NCBI RefSeq assembly: GCF_013401435.1
Contig: NZ_JACBGN010000043.1
Location: 1 to 37,933, forward strand
DNA length: 37,933 nt
From: Streptomyces sp. BR123
GTDB taxonomy: Bacteria > Actinomycetota > Actinomycetes > Streptomycetales > Streptomycetaceae
Direction: 5' to 3'
Made by a program: the position numbers and the translations under genes
Notes under the pieces: generated by a model
Told to the model about the DNA's origin: nothing
Databases searched by the model: none
What the model saw: the letters and a program-made list of their open reading frames with translations, nothing else
Shown here: piece by piece, positions 33,753 to 37,933 of the stretch
How the letters are laid out: each line of letters starts with the position of its first letter
How positions within the stretch are numbered: the stretch's first letter is position 1

Positions 33753-34748
33753 ATGCGGGTGTGGGCGTGTCCGTCGGGCGGCTGGGAGATCGCCCGGGGA
33801 CGACCGCACGAGCGACTGCGCCCGGGGGTGCGGGGCTACCGGGGCTACCGCATCGACCTGGGCCGGACCCACCGCAGGCTGGAGCTGCCCGGTGGGCTGG
33901 TGACCCTGCTCGTGGGGTTCGGCCCCCCGGTGCGCGTCAGCGACCCCGCGGGCGCTGACGGCCGGACGCCACGCTCTCTCACCTCCCTGTTCGCGGGCCC
34001 ACACACCCGCGCCGTACTCGGCGAGCACGACGGGCGCGCCTACGGGGTACAGGTCTTCCTCGCTCCCTGGGCCGCCCACCGGCTGCTGGCCGTCGACATG
34101 GGCGACTTCACCGACTCGGTGGCCGACCTGGACGCCGTACTCGGCAGCCGACGTGCCCGGAACCTGGCCGACACCCTCGCCACCGCCCCCGGATGGGCCG
34201 AGCGATTCGCCCTCCTGGACTGCCTGCTGACCTCCCTGCCCGCCGGCTCCTCCCGCCTGATCGGCGGCCGCGTGACCGGCCCGGAGCCGAACCCGCAGGT
34301 GCTGCGGGCCTGGGAGCTGCTCGCGGCCGGGCCACGCCCCGTACCCGTGGGCAGCGTCGCCGCCGAGGTCGGCTGGAGCGAACGCCAGCTCCGGCGCCGG
34401 TTCCAGGAGCAGATCGGCCTGTCGCCCAAGGCCGTCGCCCGGGTGGCCCGCCTGCGCCACGCCTTGGCGCTGCTGACCCGGGGGCACCCTGCCAGCGCGA
34501 CCGCGCTTGCCTGCGGATTCCACGACCAGCCGCATTTCCAGCGGGAGTTCAAGGCCATGACCGGGCTGACCCCCGCCGAGTTCCTCGGCCACCGTGCCGC
34601 CGCCGCAGCGCTCGCCGGAGGCGGCCGGGTCGACCGGGTCCCCGGCGAGGTGACCAGCGTTCTCCTGCCTGCCCAAGCGGCAGGAGAGGTACCGCTTGAG
34701 TGTGGCCGTTTTCTGCAAGACGGGCGGTGTACGGCGATGACAGGGTGA
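33753..34748 (+). CDS. AraC-family transcriptional regulator
   Basis: 331 residues from ATG 33753; GTG 33735, with GGGGG upstream, is an equal alternative. Residues 1-190 form a cupin-like sensor region (GLVTLLVGFGPPVRV, YGVQVFLAPWAAHRLL). The double HTH lies at about 205-290: VGSVAAEVGWSERQLRRRFQ, then ATALACGFHDQPHFQREFKA and TGLTPAEFLG, the standard AraC signature. A 40-residue tail follows. It is the first gene of a same-direction group with the diiron, radical SAM and thioesterase genes, 96 bases ahead of them, and is the likely regulator of that group. Confidence 0.9.
   Translation: MRVWACPSGGWEIARGRPHERLRPGVRGYRGYRIDLGRTHRRLELPGGLVTLLVGFGPPVRVSDPAGADGRTPRSLTSLFAGPHTRAVLGEHDGRAYGVQVFLAPWAAHRLLAVDMGDFTDSVADLDAVLGSRRARNLADTLATAPGWAERFALLDCLLTSLPAGSSRLIGGRVTGPEPNPQVLRAWELLAAGPRPVPVGSVAAEVGWSERQLRRRFQEQIGLSPKAVARVARLRHALALLTRGHPASATALACGFHDQPHFQREFKAMTGLTPAEFLGHRAAAAALAGGGRVDRVPGEVTSVLLPAQAAGEVPLECGRFLQDGRCTAMTG
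34661..34687. repeat. Inverted repeat at the 3' end of the AraC gene
   Basis: TCTCCTGCC, 9 bases, GGCAGGAGA: perfect 9-bp arms inside the last codons of the regulator, about 160 bases before the diiron gene. It could be an operator for the downstream operon or a weak attenuator. Confidence 0.6.
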
Positions 34749-34844
34749 AGCCGCCCGGCGGCCGTACCTGCCGGTAATCCCGTGCGCGTCGCCGCGCGCA
34801 CGCCTGTGCCCCGTAAACACCCCACGAAAAGAGAGGTGGCCAAG

Positions 34845-35558
34845 GTGCCGGCAGAGGACGAAGTGATCGTGGTCCGCACTCCCGAGGAATTCCACGACAT
34901 GCCCGAGGAATACCAGTCCATGGCCACGCGCCAGATGCTCATCCACGCCGAGGGCGAGCTGTCCGGAGCCGACGACTACATCCGGGTCTTCTACCCGCTC
35001 GCGCCCGACGCCGAGGAGCGGCAGGTCTGCTGCGAGCGCGCGGCCGAGGAGATCAACCACTTCAAGGTGGCCAGCGCCGTCCTGAACGACCTCGGCGTGG
35101 ACACCTCGCAGATGTCCCGGCAGTCCCTGGAAGAGCGCCGCAAACTGTTCCTGACGGCCGACTTCCACAACAGCACGACGTGGGCCGAACGCGGCGTGGT
35201 GTCCTGGCTCATCGAGGACGCGGTGATGGAACTGCTGAAGGAGATGTCGGCCAGCAGCTACCGGCCGTGGGCCGACTCCTTCCGAACCGTCATCCAGGAC
35301 GAGCGGGTGCACATCGCGCACGGCGCGCGCATCGTGCGTGGCCTGGTCAAGGACCGCGACGGCAAGAAGCAGGTCCAGGCGGCGGTGGACCGTCTGTGGC
35401 CGCACTCCCTGGACGTCTTCGGCAGCCCGGGCTCGAAGAAGGCCGAGATCGCGGTCGGCTGGGGCCTGCGGACCCGTACGAACGAACAAGCGCGGCACGA
35501 CTGGGAGGTTCGCGGCGGCGCGAAGGTCAGGAAGATGGGCCTGGCCCTGCCCTCCTGA
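34845..35558 (+). CDS. PaaA/PaaC-like ferritin-fold diiron protein
   Basis: 237 residues from GTG 34845, with AGAGG 8 bases upstream; GTG 34836 is the alternative. A helical protein with carboxylate-bridged diiron ligands in the right order: HAEGE (Glu36/38), EEINH (Glu69, His72), EDAV (Glu124) and DERVH (Glu153, His156). The overall layout matches the phenylacetic-acid catabolic protein family (PF05138), in which PaaA epoxidises phenylacetyl-CoA using dioxygen and PaaC is its structural partner. Here the ExxH pairs are intact, so it is probably catalytic. The PaaB, PaaD and PaaE subunits are not in the window, so it works alone or with unlinked partners. Cytoplasmic. Confidence 0.8.
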   Translation: MPAEDEVIVVRTPEEFHDMPEEYQSMATRQMLIHAEGELSGADDYIRVFYPLAPDAEERQVCCERAAEEINHFKVASAVLNDLGVDTSQMSRQSLEERRKLFLTADFHNSTTWAERGVVSWLIEDAVMELLKEMSASSYRPWADSFRTVIQDERVHIAHGARIVRGLVKDRDGKKQVQAAVDRLWPHSLDVFGSPGSKKAEIAVGWGLRTRTNEQARHDWEVRGGAKVRKMGLALPS

Positions 35559-35621
35559 CACCGCCCGGGCGAACGATCGACACCTGAGCACCTCCCCACC
35601 CACGTCAGGAGCCGAAGCAGC

Positions 35622-36749
35622 ATGTCAGCCCAGCCGATCGACCTCACCCTGAGCCCACGCCGCCCACGCACCCGGGAGGAGGTCCGTGCGCGCGTCACCG
35701 AGCTGATCTCGGCGGAACCGGAACTGGGCGCCCGATTGGACGCGTTACGCCGCTTCGGGCGCACCGTCCGCAACACCGAGGTGCACCTCACCGGTGCCTG
35801 CAACATCCGCTGCGACGGATGCTGGTTCTTCGCCCACGACTTCGACTCGGCCGTCACCGATCAACGGGATCTCGCCAAGGTGCGGAACTTCGTCGAACGC
35901 CTCAAGACCGACGGGGTCACCTCGGCCCTGCTCATCGGCGGTGAGCCCACCCTCGTCCCCGACAAGATCCGCCCGTTCGTGGAGCTGCTCGACTACGTCA
36001 CCATCTCCACCAACGGGCTCCTCGCCCTGCCCAAGGACGGCTTCGAGGACGTGGCGGTGGCCATCTCCGTTTTCGGCGGCGGCCCCCTCGACGACCAGCT
36101 CCGCGCCATCCACCCCAACGGCCGTCGTTTCTCGGGCCTGATCGATACCGCCCTGGACAACTACCGGGGCGACCCGCGGGCCACCTTCGTGTTCGCGCTG
36201 ACCGAGCCCGGCATCCGCTACATCGAGGACACCGTCCGTAAGATGGCAGACAACGGCAACCTGGTCAGCTTCAACTTCTACAGCGAGTACGGCTCCGACC
36301 ACCCGCTCGGCGCCCTGGAGGGCCGTCGGCTCCTGGACGAGGCCCTGCGCGTCAAGGACCTGTTCCCGCAGGTCGTCGTCAATGACCCACACTACATCGA
36401 GACCCTGATCACGGGCCGCTCGCACGGCAAGAGCTTCGGTTACGACGTCTGCCCGAGCATCAGCGTCGACCACAAGGCCCACGCGGAGCGCATGGGGAAC
36501 GGCAACCCGGTGCTGCCCGGCTTCAACGCGTGGGGCGCCGACCTGGAGACCGTGCAGTTCTGCTGCACTTCCGGCCACTGCGGGGACTGCCGGGACAGCC
36601 AGGCAGTGCACAGTTGGCTCTTGATGAGCATGCACGACTTCCTGGACAGCGCCGAGGACCTGCGCACCTGGCTGGGGGTCTCGGAGGGGTACTGGCGCCA
36701 GTGGTGCTGGTCCCCGTACAGCCCGCACCACAGCTCCACGACCAGCTGA
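35622..36749 (+). CDS. Radical SAM enzyme with cysteine-rich C-terminus
   Basis: 375 residues from ATG 35622 (AGGAG 11 bases upstream). The cluster motif CNIRCDGC (Cys60, 64, 67) coordinates the SAM-binding 4Fe-4S cluster; LIGGEP (105-109) is the GGEP strand that binds SAM. The C-terminal third holds more cysteines: YDVCPS, then QFCCTSGHCGDC and WCW, enough for an auxiliary iron-sulfur cluster in a SPASM-like position, though the spacing is not a standard SPASM. No known subfamily was recognised. It lies 63 bases after the diiron gene and 25 before the thioesterase, an operon arrangement. The reaction is unknown: a C-H functionalisation of an acyl or small-molecule substrate is the general expectation. 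Confidence 0.9.
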   Translation: MSAQPIDLTLSPRRPRTREEVRARVTELISAEPELGARLDALRRFGRTVRNTEVHLTGACNIRCDGCWFFAHDFDSAVTDQRDLAKVRNFVERLKTDGVTSALLIGGEPTLVPDKIRPFVELLDYVTISTNGLLALPKDGFEDVAVAISVFGGGPLDDQLRAIHPNGRRFSGLIDTALDNYRGDPRATFVFALTEPGIRYIEDTVRKMADNGNLVSFNFYSEYGSDHPLGALEGRRLLDEALRVKDLFPQVVVNDPHYIETLITGRSHGKSFGYDVCPSISVDHKAHAERMGNGNPVLPGFNAWGADLETVQFCCTSGHCGDCRDSQAVHSWLLMSMHDFLDSAEDLRTWLGVSEGYWRQWCWSPYSPHHSSTTS

Positions 36750-36774
36750 CAGCCGACGACGAAAGGGACCGGCC

Positions 36775-37230
36775 GTGCCGCCCCACGATCCCGCCGCACC
36801 TTCCCCCTCCTCTTCGCCCTTCACCGTCCGTGTCACGGTCCGCGAGTACGAACTCGACACCCGCGGCCACCTCAACCAGGCGGTCTACCTCCAGTACTGC
36901 GAGCACGCCCTGTGGGAGGTCCTGCGGGCGGCTGGTATCCCGGGCGACAAGCTGCTGGCGGGGGGCGTGGGCCCGGCTCAGCTGGAGTGCACGCTCAGGT
37001 TCCGGCGCGAGCTCCAGGGCGGGGACGAGGTCGACGTCTCCTGCGTCTTCGAGTGGGGCGAGGGCAAGACCTTCCGGCTGCGCCAGGACATCCGCCGCGC
37101 GGACGGCACCCTGGCCTGTGAAGTGACGGGCGTCATCGGCCTGCTCGACCTCGCCCGCCGCAGCCTGGTGCCGGACCCGGGCGCCCACCTCCGGGAGCTG
37201 GCCGAACACCCGGAAGTCCTCGGCCTCTGA
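36775..37230 (+). CDS. Hotdog-fold acyl-CoA thioesterase (4HBT family)
   Basis: 151 residues from GTG 36775, with AAAGGGA 6-7 bases upstream. The hotdog signature is VREYELDTRGHLNQAVYLQY: Asp28 as catalytic residue, then G-H-x-N-x-x-x-Y as in FadM/YbgC. The central beta sheet follows (CTLRFRRELQGGDEVDVSCV, KTFRLRQDIRR). These enzymes hydrolyse acyl- or aryl-CoA thioesters in the cytoplasm. Placed last in the AraC-diiron-radical SAM group, it is the natural product-release step, supporting a CoA-bound intermediate in that pathway. Confidence 0.92.
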   Translation: MPPHDPAAPSPSSSPFTVRVTVREYELDTRGHLNQAVYLQYCEHALWEVLRAAGIPGDKLLAGGVGPAQLECTLRFRRELQGGDEVDVSCVFEWGEGKTFRLRQDIRRADGTLACEVTGVIGLLDLARRSLVPDPGAHLRELAEHPEVLGL

Positions 37231-37933
37231 GAAGGCGTTCGAAGCAGGAGAATTGCCCTGTGACGCCCTGCTGCGTCCCGCGCCGGGTGGATGCCGTCTC
37301 GTCCCGATCGGCGTCGACGGCCCGGACCGGCGCCGCGCCCGCCACCCCGAAGCCGTCGGCCGCTGACCGCCACGCACGACTGCCGGAACAAGCCCATGGG
37401 CAGCCTGGACAAGCGCCCGAACAGGGGCTTGCCCACCCTGGCCGAAGCGTGCCGGGCGGCGGCCGTCGGTCATTCGACGCCGCCGAAACCATCGGCACGC
37501 CCGTCACCGCACGCCCGGGACACTGCGCGCACTGCGGTGGAAGCAGGCGTGTGCGGCGGCGAGGGTTTCGGCGAAGCCGGCGTCGGCGGTGTCCCAGACG
37601 ACCGCGAGTACGCGAGGGGGGCCGACGCGCGGGCTCCTCCCGCCTCGGCGGCACGTCATTCGTTGCGCGTATCCGGGAGACGCAGCATCAAAGCCGGCGC
37701 GCCGGCCGAGTACTCGGCTGCCGTGGTGCCGTGGTGCCGTGGTGCAGAAGGTCTCGGCGCTGGGAGTCGAGATGCCTGCTCGTCCCCGTCGGCTGGGGAA
37801 CCGGTGCCCCGTTATGTTTTTCGCGGTCCTGCAAGAGGGCCGCTGGCCTCCGGGCCCGGCATGACTGTTGCCCCCTGTCGAACGGATGACCTGGGGGGTG
37901 GTGTCACCGGGTCCGAGGGGTGCCGTCGGAGAC
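37231..37933. other. Terminal 0.7 kb without a convincing gene
   Basis: A GTG at 37260 has AGGAG 9 bases upstream but leads into a Ser/Pro/Arg-rich frame without motifs. A second frame there reads CRLVPIGVDGPDRRRARHPE and stops early; on the minus strand 37510-37620 reads VLAVVWDTADAGFAETLAAA with good codon bias. These may be severed genes. No intact coding region was found. Confidence 0.4.
37719..37745 (+). repeat. 8-bp tandem repeat, about 3.4 copies
   Basis: Unit TGCCGTGG repeated head to tail three full times plus a partial copy. In non-coding sequence; probably slippage. Confidence 0.75.

Noticed and set aside
33705..35603. 632-codon minus-strand open frame across the AraC and diiron genes
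   Set aside because: Antisense to two well-supported genes, with no ribosome site or recognisable domain.
34845..37230. Phenylacetate degradation operon
   Set aside because: Only one PaaA-like subunit is present; PaaB, PaaC, PaaD, PaaE, the CoA ligase and the hydratases are missing, and a radical SAM enzyme is not part of that pathway.
37719..37745. Short tandem repeats considered as a CRISPR or origin element
   Set aside because: The unit is only 8 bases with no spacers; no other repeated array is present in the window.
1..37933. tRNA, rRNA and riboswitch search by eye
   Set aside because: No cloverleaf with the conserved T-arm sequence, no rRNA-like stretch and no recognisable riboswitch core was found. 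Weakly conserved RNAs could have been missed.

Overview
The window is a high-GC actinobacterial chromosome segment, almost certainly Streptomyces. Real genes carry G or C at nearly every third codon position, GTG and TTG starts are common, and several families are typical of streptomycetes: Zur-controlled zinc-free ribosomal proteins, DUF6461, DUF6069, tandem SUKH domains and an actinobacterial STAS antagonist. Gene density is low and many gaps hold gene fragments, as expected of an accessory or chromosome-arm region. All family names come from reading motifs by eye; no search was run.

Layout. 0.1-4.5 kb: a beta-propeller lactonase, a STAS anti-sigma antagonist, a DUF2071 protein, a broken DUF2795 gene and a DUF6098 protein with an odd tail. 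5-12 kb: a Tat-exported PhoX-like protein, a multiply frameshifted gene, a lipoprotein, a large cell-surface VWA protein and a tandem-SUKH protein. 12.3-17 kb: a small acidic protein, a divergent pair of secreted carbohydrate-active enzymes (putative glycoside hydrolase and polysaccharide deacetylase lipoprotein), an NTPase and a PEBP protein.

17-21 kb is the clearest functional unit, a zinc-starvation locus. Leftward from a 15-bp perfect palindrome (a Zur-box candidate) run L33, L31, a CobW-like protein that has lost its nucleotide-binding motifs, S18, L32 and an intact CobW GTPase. Rightward run L28 and S14. None of the ribosomal proteins has its zinc-ribbon cysteines, so the locus would free zinc from ribosomes while the GTPase delivers it to client proteins. 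Hairpin terminators close both sides.

21-33 kb mixes intact genes with relics. Intact: an SH3-like secreted protein, a DUF6069 membrane protein, a MerR/GyrI regulator coupled to a BtrH-type cysteine acyltransferase/hydrolase, a DUF1963 protein, an NlpC/P60 endopeptidase, a small membrane protein and a DUF6461 protein. Relics: an IS110-family transposase end, a headless frameshifted alpha/beta hydrolase, and a polymorphic-toxin fragment followed by a broken SUKH immunity gene.

33.7-37.2 kb holds the best candidate for an undescribed system: an AraC-type regulator followed by a PaaA-like ferritin-fold diiron protein, a radical SAM enzyme with a cysteine-rich C-terminus and a hotdog thioesterase, all in one direction with short gaps. 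This looks like a compact acyl-CoA-directed oxidative pathway, but its substrate cannot be read from sequence. The last 0.7 kb has no convincing gene.
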